Shown: positions 54,627-62,928 of the stretch, piece after piece
Position numbering within the stretch: the first letter of the stretch is position 1
Layout of the letters: every line of letters starts with the position of its first letter
From: Bacteroidota bacterium
GTDB taxonomy: Bacteria; Bacteroidota; Bacteroidia; Chitinophagales; Chitinophagaceae
Length of the DNA: 64,000 nucleotides
NCBI GenBank assembly: GCA_947476145.1
Contig: CANJPH010000008.1
Location: forward strand, 1-64,000
Direction: 5' to 3'
Notes under the pieces: model-generated
What the model was told of the DNA's origin: nothing
Database searches by the model: none
Seen by the model: the letters and a program-made list of their open reading frames with translations, nothing else
Made by a program: the position numbers and the translations under genes

Positions 54627-55748
54627 TTATTTACTTACCGCTTTAAGGGTATGCTTTATTTTATTGGCTTTATGCGTAAGATCCTGATAATCGCTACTAA
54701 TAATGGTTACATGTCCCATTTTTCTTCCTGGCTTAGTTTGCAATTTTCCGTATAAGTGTACAAAAACATTATCCATTTTTAATACTTCTTCTAATCCTTC
54801 ATAAAACACATCCCCAGTATAACCTTCTGCACCAATAATGTTTACAATAGCTGATGGCAGGATTTCATTTGGGTTGCCTAAAGGATAGTTTAGTAAAATT
54901 CTCAAAAGCATATCGTATTGGCTACTGTAATTTGCTTCAATCGTATGGTGTCCGCTATTGTGTACACGTGGAGCCGCTTCATTTACCCAAACATCTCCTG
55001 CTTTATCAATAAATAATTCAATGGCAAATAAGCCGGGACTTTGTAAACCCGTCACTACTTTTCTTGCGATGGCTTCGGCCTTCCATAATTGTTTTTCTTC
55101 CAATTTGGCAGGGCTTATTTGATAATCCAATAAATTATAAACGGGATCAAAAATCATTTCAGCAGGAGGATAGATAATGGTTTCTCCTTTTGCATTCATG
55201 CCCACAATGAGTGCAATTTCTTTTTGAATATTAATTTTCTTTTCTAAAACGGAAGGGGCATTAAAAGCCAATTCCAATTCACTTTCATTTTGTATAACCT
55301 GCACGCCTTTTCCATCATATCCGCCTTCTCCTAATTTATGCACCGCAGGTAAAAAAGAGATATGGTTTAGTAAATCTGATTTAGTATTTGTGATATGATA
55401 TTCGGAAGTAGGGATTTCGTTTTGCGTATAAAACTGCTTTTGTAATATTTTATTCTTAATAATACGAATGGCTGCTGGAGTAGGGTATACTTTTACGCCT
55501 TCTTTTTCAAGTTGCTCTAAGGCATCTACATTTACTGCTTCAATTTCAATCGTTAAAGCGTCCAATTGTTTACCAAAATTGTACACGGCATCGTAATTGG
55601 TAATATCGCCTTTTGTGAAGTGATGGCATAAATGTGCAGCTGGGCATTGGGAGTCATTTTCTAAAACAAATGTGGTTACGTCATAGTTAGCAGCGGCTTG
55701 TAAAAGCATTCTACCCAACTGTCCTCCACCTAATATACCCACTTTCAT
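54627..55748 (-). CDS. purK: 5-(carboxyamino)imidazole ribonucleotide synthase
   Basis: ATP-grasp enzyme that carboxylates AIR to N5-CAIR in purine synthesis; 373 residues from the ATG at 55748 (MKVGILGGGQLGRML), which carries the Gly-rich N-terminal loop; the frame from 55757 adds three residues. GGYDGKGVQVI is the ATP-grasp loop, VNEAAPRVHNSGHHTIEA holds the metal- and substrate-binding residues, and the C-terminal domain ends in MGHVTIIS. purE is not in the window. On the minus strand a TATCTTTG box lies at 55775-55768, within the promoter of the divergent ABC gene. Confidence 0.93.
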   Translation of the reverse strand: MKVGILGGGQLGRMLLQAAANYDVTTFVLENDSQCPAAHLCHHFTKGDITNYDAVYNFGKQLDALTIEIEAVNVDALEQLEKEGVKVYPTPAAIRIIKNKILQKQFYTQNEIPTSEYHITNTKSDLLNHISFLPAVHKLGEGGYDGKGVQVIQNESELELAFNAPSVLEKKINIQKEIALIVGMNAKGETIIYPPAEMIFDPVYNLLDYQISPAKLEEKQLWKAEAIARKVVTGLQSPGLFAIELFIDKAGDVWVNEAAPRVHNSGHHTIEANYSSQYDMLLRILLNYPLGNPNEILPSAIVNIIGAEGYTGDVFYEGLEEVLKMDNVFVHLYGKLQTKPGRKMGHVTIISSDYQDLTHKANKIKHTLKAVSK

Positions 55749-55763
55749 AAGTTCCAATTTATT

Positions 55764-55797
55764 TTGTCAAAGATAAGGTTAAAAGAAACTAAATTTG
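55764..55797 (+). promoter_or_regulatory. promoter of the ABC ATPase gene, overlapping the purK promoter
   Basis: TTG at 55764-55766, 23-base spacer, TAAATTTG at 55790-55797; predicted start near 55803, ATG at 55818. Inside the spacer lies TATCTTTG for the minus strand (55775-55768), the likely purK -7 box, so the two polymerases would compete for the same DNA. Confidence 0.6.
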
Positions 55798-55817
55798 TAC
55801 AGATCAATTCAAAGAAT

Positions 55818-56582
55818 ATGCAGGGCAACTCAATTATTTCGGTAAAAAACCTGGTAAAGACCTATGGAGAATTTACGGCGGTTAAGGGCATTAGTTTTGA
55901 GGTGTATGAAGGTGAGATTTTTGGTTTATTAGGACCTAATGGAGCAGGTAAATCCACCACCTTAGAAATAATTGAAACCCTACGGAAAAAAACAAGTGGA
56001 GAAATCATAGTGGATGGCCACAATTTGGATACCGCACCAGAAGCCATAAAAAAAATTATTGGGGTACAATTACAAACCTCTGGATTTTATCCAAACCTAA
56101 ACTTAACAGAGTTAATACACTTATTTATTGGATTGTATCAAAGTGATGTGGATCCTATGGCTTTGCTTAAAAAAGTGAACTTGGAAGACAAGGCAAAGTC
56201 AAAATACAAGGAAATGAGTGGGGGCCAAAAACAACGATTTTCAATAGCAACCACTTTAATAAACAAGCCAAAAATTATTTTCTTAGACGAACCTACAACG
56301 GGGCTAGATCCTCAGGCAAGAAGAAATTTATGGGATTTGATTAAAGAAATAAGGGACAATGGCACGACTGTTATTATTACCACCCACTATATGGACGAGG
56401 CCGAAATATTGTGTGATAGAGTAGCCATTGTAGATAGCGGTGAAATTATTGCGATAAACACGCCCAATGAATTAATTGACAACTTGGTGGCTACTGGATT
56501 TGAAAAAGAGAAGGAAGTAAAAAAAGCGAATTTGGAAGATGTATTTATTTCTTTAACAGGAAAGGAGTGGAGAGAAGAATAA
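55818..56582 (+). CDS. ABC transporter ATP-binding protein (orphan ATPase)
   Basis: ATPase subunit of an ABC exporter of the CcmA/drug-export type, 254 residues. The start at 55818 (MQGNSIISVKNLVKTYG) is 21 bases after the -7 box; the frame is open from 55764, within the promoter. Motifs in order: Walker A GLLGPNGAGKSTT, Q-loop VQLQTSGF, signature MSGGQKQRF, Walker B IIFLDEPTTGLDPQ, switch His TTHYMDEAE. The C-terminus ends with the LEDVFISLTGKEWREE pattern of exporter ATPases. A permease gene would be expected next to it, but the neighbour downstream is a DinB-fold gene, so its partner lies elsewhere. Confidence 0.92.
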   Translation: MQGNSIISVKNLVKTYGEFTAVKGISFEVYEGEIFGLLGPNGAGKSTTLEIIETLRKKTSGEIIVDGHNLDTAPEAIKKIIGVQLQTSGFYPNLNLTELIHLFIGLYQSDVDPMALLKKVNLEDKAKSKYKEMSGGQKQRFSIATTLINKPKIIFLDEPTTGLDPQARRNLWDLIKEIRDNGTTVIITTHYMDEAEILCDRVAIVDSGEIIAINTPNELIDNLVATGFEKEKEVKKANLEDVFISLTGKEWREE

Positions 56583-56641
56583 AGTATATCATTTAAATAC
56601 AATTTTAATGATCAAATCAACAAATAATTAAAATAATCAAC

Positions 56642-57169
56642 ATGACAATTGATCCTCGTTATCCCATTGGAAAATATCAGGTAACTCCATTTAGTGAAGA
56701 AACAAAAAACAAATGGATTCAGGATTTACGTATAGCACCATCGGACTTAGAGTTTGTTTTATTGAATTTGGACAAAGCACAATTAGATACCCCATATCGA
56801 GAAGGGGGATGGACCGTGAATCAGGTAGTGCACCATTTAGCGGATAGTCATATGAATGCTTTTGCCCGTTTTAAATTGGCATTAACCGAAGAAGTGCCTC
56901 TTATTAAAACTTATGATGAAAACGCTTGGTCACAAACGGCCGATGTGTTAGCAACACCTTGGAATGTATCGGTTACCTTATTACATGCTTTGCATGAGCG
57001 TTGGGGAAACTTATTGACTACTTTAACACCTGAACAATGGGAACGCAAACTATTTCATCCAGTAAGAAATGCAGAAATAACTATTTGGGACTTATTTACC
57101 ATTTATGCATGGCATGGTAAACATCATATTGCACATATTAAAGCCTTAAGAGCACAAAAGGGTTGGTAA
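56642..57169 (+). CDS. DinB-fold protein, YfiT/BstA-like putative metal-dependent hydrolase
   Basis: A 175-residue four-helix-bundle protein of the DinB/YfiT superfamily. DPRYPIGKYQVTPF is the typical N-terminus of the YfiT (BstA) group. Three His residues for a nickel or zinc site are visible in VNQVVHHLADSH and the C-terminal IYAWHGKHHIAHI. Members of the group transfer or hydrolyse thiol adducts; BstA conjugates bacillithiol in Firmicutes and some Bacteroidota. Here the thiol partner is not known. The stop abuts the folC stop on the other strand (57169/57170). Confidence 0.88.
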   Translation: MTIDPRYPIGKYQVTPFSEETKNKWIQDLRIAPSDLEFVLLNLDKAQLDTPYREGGWTVNQVVHHLADSHMNAFARFKLALTEEVPLIKTYDENAWSQTADVLATPWNVSVTLLHALHERWGNLLTTLTPEQWERKLFHPVRNAEITIWDLFTIYAWHGKHHIAHIKALRAQKGW

Positions 57170-58486
57170 TCAATTACGAGTTACTTCCGCCACTAAAAAT
57201 ATACTGCCAATCACAATGATTAGATCGTTAGGGTTGGCATTTTTTTTGGCAGTTGCTAATGCTAGATTTACATTTTCAAATTCTAATCCCTGTAATCCAT
57301 TTGCTGTGGCGATGGCTGCCAATTCAATGGATGGCAATGCTCTTGGTAAATGCGATTGGGTAAAATAATAACTTGCATTTTTAGGGAGTAGGGCCAGTAC
57401 AGCATTTATATCCTTGTCTTTTACCATACCCGTTATAATATGCAGTTGTTGATAGTGTAAGGTGTCTAATTGTTCTAAAAGTGCTCTTATGCCATGTTCA
57501 TTATGTGCGACATCTAATACGACTCTTGGATTTTCTTGAATACATTCCCAACGGCCCATTAATCCTGTATTCTTTTTGACCTTTTTTAAGGCGGTTAGCA
57601 CTTTAGAAGCTTTCAAGGTCCAACCCATTTGCGATAGCAATTGAACAGCTAATAAAACGCCTCTTAAATTTTTAGATTGGTATTTGCCAGGTAAATCACA
57701 TTCAATGGTGAAGTTTTTTGTAAATAGTGGGGCATCCAATAAATGTATTAGTGGCTGATTAAATTCAAATAAGGCAGATTGCCAATTATTTTGGAAAGAT
57801 TGAAATTGTAAAAAATCTTCAGCATCATAAATGGGGGCTTCTAATGCCTTTGCCTTTTCATCAAATACAGTTTTTGTTTCAGGGATCATTTCACTAATTA
57901 CAACCGGTGTATCCTTTTTTATAATACCTGCTTTTTCAGCGGCTATTTTTGGTAAAGTATCACCTAGTAAGGCCATATGATCCCAACCAATATTAGTGAT
58001 GATACTTAATTCTGGGGAAATAACATTGGTACTATCAAGTCTTCCACCCAATCCAGTTTCTATGATGGCGATATCACATTTATTTTCTGCAAAATATTCA
58101 AATGCCATCCCCACGGTAAGTTCAAAAAAAGAAGGTTCAATTTCATCTATCAAATTTTTCATCCGGTTGGTAAAGGACGTGACAAATTCCTTTGAACACA
58201 TTTCCCCATTAACCTTGATACGTTCTCTGAAGTCATATAAATGTGGCGAGGTATACAAGCCTGTGGTATATCCCGCTTCCTGAAATATGGATGCCAACAT
58301 ATGACTGGTAGAACCTTTTCCATTGGTACCCGCTACGTGTATGGTTTTGAATTTTCTTTCGGGGTTGCCTAAATATTTACAAATGGAAATAGTGTTGTCT
58401 AAATCATTTTTAATGGCTGCAGCACCAATTCTACTAAACATGGGTAAACGACTATATAAATAGTCAATGGTATCTTGGTAGGACAT
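57170..58486 (-). CDS. folC: bifunctional folylpolyglutamate synthase/dihydrofolate synthase
   Basis: Mur-ligase-fold enzyme of 438 residues, cytoplasmic, that adds glutamate to dihydropteroate or folates. TIHVAGTNGKGSTSHML is the Walker A loop, ETGLGGRLDSTNVI and TNIGWDHMALLGDT are the conserved nucleotide and metal blocks, and RWECIQENPRVVLDVAHNEHG leads into the C-terminal domain. Length is normal. It lies 20 bases downstream of the TonB-like gene on the same strand. Confidence 0.94.
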   Translation of the reverse strand: MSYQDTIDYLYSRLPMFSRIGAAAIKNDLDNTISICKYLGNPERKFKTIHVAGTNGKGSTSHMLASIFQEAGYTTGLYTSPHLYDFRERIKVNGEMCSKEFVTSFTNRMKNLIDEIEPSFFELTVGMAFEYFAENKCDIAIIETGLGGRLDSTNVISPELSIITNIGWDHMALLGDTLPKIAAEKAGIIKKDTPVVISEMIPETKTVFDEKAKALEAPIYDAEDFLQFQSFQNNWQSALFEFNQPLIHLLDAPLFTKNFTIECDLPGKYQSKNLRGVLLAVQLLSQMGWTLKASKVLTALKKVKKNTGLMGRWECIQENPRVVLDVAHNEHGIRALLEQLDTLHYQQLHIITGMVKDKDINAVLALLPKNASYYFTQSHLPRALPSIELAAIATANGLQGLEFENVNLALATAKKNANPNDLIIVIGSIFLVAEVTRN

Positions 58487-58506
58487 GAAAAGATTAGTCT
58501 AAAAAT

Positions 58507-59280
58507 TTATTGAACATCAAATTTAAATTTCACCGTAACTACCGAACTATGATCTGCTTTATCAAAGCTTATCTTTTTCAAATATTCTTTAATGGCAGTT
58601 TTGTATTTTGAATCGTTCGATGATGAACCTTTTGCAATTTGTGAAAAAGTACCAATGCCTTCAGGGCTTACTTGAATATCTGCATAAATAGTGGCAGGCT
58701 CCACGTCTCCGTTAAAGGAATATGCTTTTATTATTTTGCGATCTCCTTTTGTAACAAAAGGACCAGCAGCGCCTGTATAGGCTTTGCCATTAATGCTTCC
58801 CCCTGCAACTCCCTGATCCCCTTTACCACCTGCTATGCCTTGGTCTTTTACATTATTATAACTATCCTGATTATTGCCCCCTTTGCCATTCCCACCTGCA
58901 TATTTCCCCATAACGGCTTTTGGCTTTGTGGAAGCTTTTACAGTAGTAGACTTATTATTTTTTTTATCCTTGGAAGTTTTAATGGCTTCGTCATTAGCAG
59001 CGTCTGTAATTATATTTTCTGCATCAACTCCAGCACTTGCTACTTGCTTGTTAACGCCTTGTTCTGTTGCAGGTGCTTCCTGGCTTAAAGGAGGGATGTC
59101 ACCCGCACCGGTTTCGCTATTGCCTAGGTTCACTTCCATAAAAGAGGGTTCGGGAGGAGTAATAATGGGTGCCGTTTTTTTCCATTCTAAAACAACAAAT
59201 AAGCAAGCCAATACAATACATATGATTGTAGTGTATATACTAGCTTTTATATTTTTTTGTTGTTCAAAGTTGAGTGACAT
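58507..59280 (-). CDS. TonB-like protein with Gly-rich linker
   Basis: A 257-residue protein with a short cytoplasmic N-terminus, one membrane helix (about 13-32) and a periplasmic part. PPEPSFMEVNLGN follows the helix, then a low-complexity Thr/Lys and Gly/Asn-rich linker (about 90-175) and a C-terminal domain (about 185-257) with the TonB-like pattern ATIYADIQVSPEGIGTFSQI and a final VTVKFKFDV strand. This is the layout of an energy-transducer TonB, though the Pro-rich spacer is replaced by Gly-rich sequence and ExbB/ExbD are not adjacent. It precedes folC, which is a common Bacteroidota order. Confidence 0.75.
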   Translation of the reverse strand: MSLNFEQQKNIKASIYTTIICIVLACLFVVLEWKKTAPIITPPEPSFMEVNLGNSETGAGDIPPLSQEAPATEQGVNKQVASAGVDAENIITDAANDEAIKTSKDKKNNKSTTVKASTKPKAVMGKYAGGNGKGGNNQDSYNNVKDQGIAGGKGDQGVAGGSINGKAYTGAAGPFVTKGDRKIIKAYSFNGDVEPATIYADIQVSPEGIGTFSQIAKGSSSNDSKYKTAIKEYLKKISFDKADHSSVVTVKFKFDVQ

Positions 59281-59289
59281 GGTATAAAA

Positions 59290-60051
59290 TTAATGTAAAA
59301 ATACATCATAACCCAATCTGCAAAGTGTTGCAATAATCACAAAAAGGAATACAGTTCGTATAAATTTGTTCCCCTTTGCTATGGCCATCCTAGAACCAAT
59401 AATACCTCCTAATGCGTTAGCAATTGCCATGGGTATGGCAATAGACCATAAAATGGCTCCTTTCAAGGTAAACAAAACAATGGAACCTAAATTGGTGGCC
59501 AGGTTTACCAGTTTAGCATGTGCATTGGCTTGTAAAAAATCATAACCCAGCCAGCTGATAAATGCAATAACCAATAAACTTCCTGCACCTGGGCCAATAA
59601 ATCCATCATAAAAACCAAGCACCAAACATATTAGTATGCCCTTATACAAAGGGAATGTTAAATTTTCTTGCTTAGCTTCTTGTCCAAAATCTTTCTTGGT
59701 AAAGGTATAAATGGCTACTCCAATAAGTACAACCAAAATAACCGGTTTCATAAAAACATTGCTCATTTTTGTCAAACAAAATGAACCAATATAAGAAGCA
59801 ACAAAAGCGGTGCAACTAAATGCCATTATTCTTACAATAGGTATTTTAACTCTTTTTAAAAAAGTAATGGCAGCAAAAAAAGTACCAGAAAAGGACGGAA
59901 TTTTTAAAGAACCTATTACTTGTGCAACTGAATGATGGGGAAGTAAAATAAGTCCGACAGGTGTTTGAATGAGCCCTCCACCACCAACAATAGCATCTAC
60001 AAATCCTGCAAAAAAAGCAACAACACATAAAATTAAAGTAATGCTATCCAT
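59290..60051 (-). CDS. TauE/SafE (TSUP) family transporter
   Basis: Inner-membrane protein of 253 residues with about eight hydrophobic helices. FFAGFVDAIVGGGGLIQTPVGLI is the first family repeat, read here as FVDAIVGGGGLIQTP, and FYDGFIGPGAGSLLVIAFI the second. Family members export sulfite, sulfoacetate or other anions. The substrate is not deducible. Its start overlaps the end of the EamA gene by eight bases, and its stop lies 9 bases before the TonB-like gene, so the four genes from EamA to folC may form one unit. Confidence 0.9.
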   Translation of the reverse strand: MDSITLILCVVAFFAGFVDAIVGGGGLIQTPVGLILLPHHSVAQVIGSLKIPSFSGTFFAAITFLKRVKIPIVRIMAFSCTAFVASYIGSFCLTKMSNVFMKPVILVVLIGVAIYTFTKKDFGQEAKQENLTFPLYKGILICLVLGFYDGFIGPGAGSLLVIAFISWLGYDFLQANAHAKLVNLATNLGSIVLFTLKGAILWSIAIPMAIANALGGIIGSRMAIAKGNKFIRTVFLFVIIATLCRLGYDVFLH

Positions 60052-60949
60052 TTATTTTTTTTGATGGCCATGTATTTATTACAATACCCGATATAATAAT
60101 GAGTCCACTAATCAGTTGAAAATTAGTAAATTTTTCATTTAATAACCAAACCGCTTCAATGGAACTTAATAAAGGGATCAAAGTACCAAATAATGCCGTT
60201 TTACTGGCGCCTAATTTGTGTATTGCACTATTCCAAAAAAAATAGGAAATGGTTGAATTGCCAATACCAATATATAGCACTACATAAAGAAATTGTAAAT
60301 TAAAAACAACGGGCTGCACATAGAGAGATTCGTAAATACTAAAGGGCAATAATAGGATGGCGCCAATGGCAAATAAAACAAACAAAAAGCTATTGCTAGA
60401 TATGCCAACTGGCTTTTTGCGTACAAATACATTGTAAGTGCCAAAACAAATACCAGCGGCCACCATCCATAAATCACCTGTTGAAAATCTAAAATTTGTG
60501 ATGCTGGTCATTTGACCTTTGGTAATTAAAAACACAATGCCAATTAAACCTAGAACAATGCCAGCAATATTTTTCCAATGTAGTTTTTCGTTTACAAAAA
60601 TGGCAGCTAATACGGTGGCCACAATAGGATGAATCACCGATCCAATTAAAGCCATATTAATAGCGGTAGTATAGTGACCAGCTGTATAAATTAAAGTATT
60701 GTAAATAGCAAAACCCACTAATCCCATCCAGAAAAAATAAACTTTATTATTTAAAATAATGGGTAACTCTTTTTTAAAATTAACATAGGATAAGGGAAAC
60801 ATAATGAGGGTTGCAATAGTCCATCTATAAAAGGCTATTGATATTGGGCCCGCTAAATGAATTGCGTATCTAGAAATAACAAAGTTACCTGACCAAATTA
60901 CACAAGCGATAATGGCAAAAATAGCACCTATTTGATTGTTTCTTTTCAA
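60044..60949 (-). CDS. EamA/DMT family transporter
   Basis: Inner-membrane protein of 301 residues with about ten hydrophobic helices in two EamA repeats. GAIFAIIACVIWSGNFVISR opens the first and GDLWMVAAGICFGTYNVFVRK the second. Members of this drug/metabolite transporter superfamily export amino acids, nucleotides or other metabolites. No substrate call is possible. It overlaps the TSUP gene by eight bases. The radical SAM gene lies 24 bases upstream on the same strand. Confidence 0.9.
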   Translation of the reverse strand: MKRNNQIGAIFAIIACVIWSGNFVISRYAIHLAGPISIAFYRWTIATLIMFPLSYVNFKKELPIILNNKVYFFWMGLVGFAIYNTLIYTAGHYTTAINMALIGSVIHPIVATVLAAIFVNEKLHWKNIAGIVLGLIGIVFLITKGQMTSITNFRFSTGDLWMVAAGICFGTYNVFVRKKPVGISSNSFLFVLFAIGAILLLPFSIYESLYVQPVVFNLQFLYVVLYIGIGNSTISYFFWNSAIHKLGASKTALFGTLIPLLSSIEAVWLLNEKFTNFQLISGLIIISGIVINTWPSKKING

Positions 60950-60973
60950 GTGATAGAGATGCGTTTAGCAAAA

Positions 60974-62278
60974 TTAATGGTGCGCAAAGTTTTGTGTAAA
61001 GTCTCCTTTTATTCTTTCAATAGGCGGGTTGAAATATCCAAATTTCAAATCAGGAAATTCTTCTTGAATCAATTCCATCATTTGCTTAATGCCCATGATT
61101 TCACCCATTTCCGTAAATCCAATTTTTCCTAAGTACCAATCTGGATCAATGTTAAAATTTCTCCACTGAATCATTTTTAAACCAGTGTCTTTAATAAATT
61201 TTCTTAATGCCTCATATTCTTCCACACTGTCTGTCATACCTGGAAATACAAAATAATTAATGCTTGTCCATTTTCCTGCAGCAGACATCACACGTACACT
61301 TTCTTTTATATCGGCAAATGTGTAATTATTTGGACGGTAATAAGCATTGTATACATCTTCACGCGCCGAATTCATACTTACACGTAAACTATCCAATCCT
61401 GCTGCCGCTAATTGTGCAACTGCTTTTGGATCGGAGCCGTTGGAGTTAATATTAATACTTCCTTTATCGGTATGCTTTCTAATTTCAATAATGGCTTCCT
61501 TAATGGTTTCCCACATTAATAAAGGTTCGCCTTCACAACCCTGTCCAAAACTAACAATAGGGAAGGGCGCACTCATTAAATGGGGCACGGTATATTCCAC
61601 TACTTCTGCTGCGGTGGGCTTAAAGGTTAAACGGTCTTGGGTTGAAATAATTTCTTCCTCCAGTGGTTGAAAGGAAATACATCCAATACAATTGGCGTTA
61701 CAAGCAGGAGAAATAGGAATAGGACATTCCCAACGGCCCATGGCTAAGTTACGCGCTGCAGGACAGGTATAGGTTTGACAGCAGTTTTCCATTAAATGCT
61801 TTACCAATCGGTTATGACTATATAATGAAAGTAATTTTTGTGTTCCTGCATCAATGGTGTCTTGATCATATCCTTCACAATCCTGTCTAATATCTTTTTC
61901 AATTCTTACTGCTGGTACATAATTTTTACCATCCAACCAACCCACAGCGGTATAGCAGAATAAGGGTAAAGTGGGTGCCTCTGGATCCAATGTTTCATAG
62001 GCGGAAACATATAATCCAGTGTGCGCTGGAGGAATAAAGGCAGCCACTGCCCAACCCAATTGACAAAGGCGCATTTCCCCTGTTTCTACATCAATACCAA
62101 TCCCACGACGACCTGGCAATTCATACAAATTACCACCTTCTGGAAGTTCAATCCAATCCTCCACTGGTATAGGATATGCGTCCCAGCCAGCTCGTCCTGC
62201 TGAATATAAGCTGGTGTCTTCAAATATTTGGCCTTCGCCATCGGAATATAATAAATAAGGGGAGGTGGTTATTGACAT
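60974..62278 (-). CDS. radical SAM protein with extra N-terminal cysteines, function unknown
   Basis: A 434-residue cytoplasmic protein. The radical SAM cluster motif is CNANCIGC (193-200, C-X3-C-X2-C), followed by VSFGQGCEGEPLL (the GGE-like loop) and NSNGSDPKAV, all in the order of a partial TIM barrel. The 190-residue N-terminal part is unusual: it carries CC at 166-167, C172 and C185 just before the cluster motif, which could bind a second iron-sulfur cluster, and a segment GIGIDVETGEMRL. No SPASM or peptide-modification gene is adjacent. I do not recognise the subfamily. It is 24 bases upstream of the EamA gene, same strand. Confidence 0.8.
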   Translation of the reverse strand: MSITTSPYLLYSDGEGQIFEDTSLYSAGRAGWDAYPIPVEDWIELPEGGNLYELPGRRGIGIDVETGEMRLCQLGWAVAAFIPPAHTGLYVSAYETLDPEAPTLPLFCYTAVGWLDGKNYVPAVRIEKDIRQDCEGYDQDTIDAGTQKLLSLYSHNRLVKHLMENCCQTYTCPAARNLAMGRWECPIPISPACNANCIGCISFQPLEEEIISTQDRLTFKPTAAEVVEYTVPHLMSAPFPIVSFGQGCEGEPLLMWETIKEAIIEIRKHTDKGSININSNGSDPKAVAQLAAAGLDSLRVSMNSAREDVYNAYYRPNNYTFADIKESVRVMSAAGKWTSINYFVFPGMTDSVEEYEALRKFIKDTGLKMIQWRNFNIDPDWYLGKIGFTEMGEIMGIKQMMELIQEEFPDLKFGYFNPPIERIKGDFTQNFAHH

Positions 62279-62294
62279 GGGGTAAAGGTAATAT

Positions 62295-62864
62295 TTAATT
62301 AGAAGTCAATTGCTTTGCGATGGCAATTTGCTCGGTACAAAAAGTATTAAATTCCAAGGTGACGCTTTCACTGACAGGCTCGTTAATGTCTTTTTGGATT
62401 AATTTATTGTTTTTAAAATCAATGGTAATTACATCGTCTTTAATAATTGCATTTTGTATAGCACCCCAAGGGAAGAATTTCTTTGGAAAAGTGTTTACTA
62501 TAATACCAGTTGGGTCAAAAGCAATTTCGTAAGGAAACTTTACCTGACGTTCAAATAAGGCACCTATTAAAAATATACCCGATATGATAAGGGCTTTAGG
62601 AAGTAATAACCAACCCCAGCTTGCGAATAGAAGCCCTAAACGATAATAAGGGATCCCTCCATTTTTCTTTTGAAAATAACAATAAATGCTCCAACTAATA
62701 ATGGAAGTGATAATGGCATATACCAAACTTGGCATATTAAAAAACCCCTTATAAAGCCCAAATGAAAAGCCTGAAACACTTAAAAGCAACATGAACTGGC
62801 TAATCCTATCTACGTTCTTAAAATCGGGACTTTTGCAAACAATGATATAGTCAAATAGGCGCAT
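62295..62864 (-). CDS. membrane protein of unknown function
   Basis: A 189-residue protein with about four hydrophobic segments in the first 110 residues (about 24-41, 46-64, 74-90, 90-106) and a C-terminal soluble, beta-rich part (PYEIAFDPTGIIVNTFPKKF, DVITIDFKNNKLIQKDI). No catalytic motif. The layout resembles small integral proteins with a PH-like C-terminal domain, but I cannot name a family. It starts 64 bases from the ccmE start on the opposite strand and ends 16 bases before the radical SAM gene, with which it may share a transcript. Confidence 0.65.
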   Translation of the reverse strand: MRLFDYIIVCKSPDFKNVDRISQFMLLLSVSGFSFGLYKGFFNMPSLVYAIITSIISWSIYCYFQKKNGGIPYYRLGLLFASWGWLLLPKALIISGIFLIGALFERQVKFPYEIAFDPTGIIVNTFPKKFFPWGAIQNAIIKDDVITIDFKNNKLIQKDINEPVSESVTLEFNTFCTEQIAIAKQLTSN

Positions 62865-62891
62865 AAAATGTATTTATCTTAATGTTAAAAT

Positions 62892-62924
62892 TTGGTGCAA
62901 TTTAAGCCCATTTGGTTAACTTTG
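62892..62924 (+). promoter_or_regulatory. promoter of ccmE-ccmF
   Basis: TTG at 62892-62894, 22-base spacer, TAACTTTG at 62917-62924. The ATG of ccmE is at 62929, about where transcription should start, so the message is probably leaderless or nearly so. Confidence 0.65.
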
Positions 62925-62928
62925 CGCT

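Noticed and set aside
58672-59287. Plus-strand open frames of 138 and 137 residues opposite the TonB-like gene
   Set aside because: They mirror a low-complexity Gly/Lys-rich region; no independent start signals or recognisable domains.
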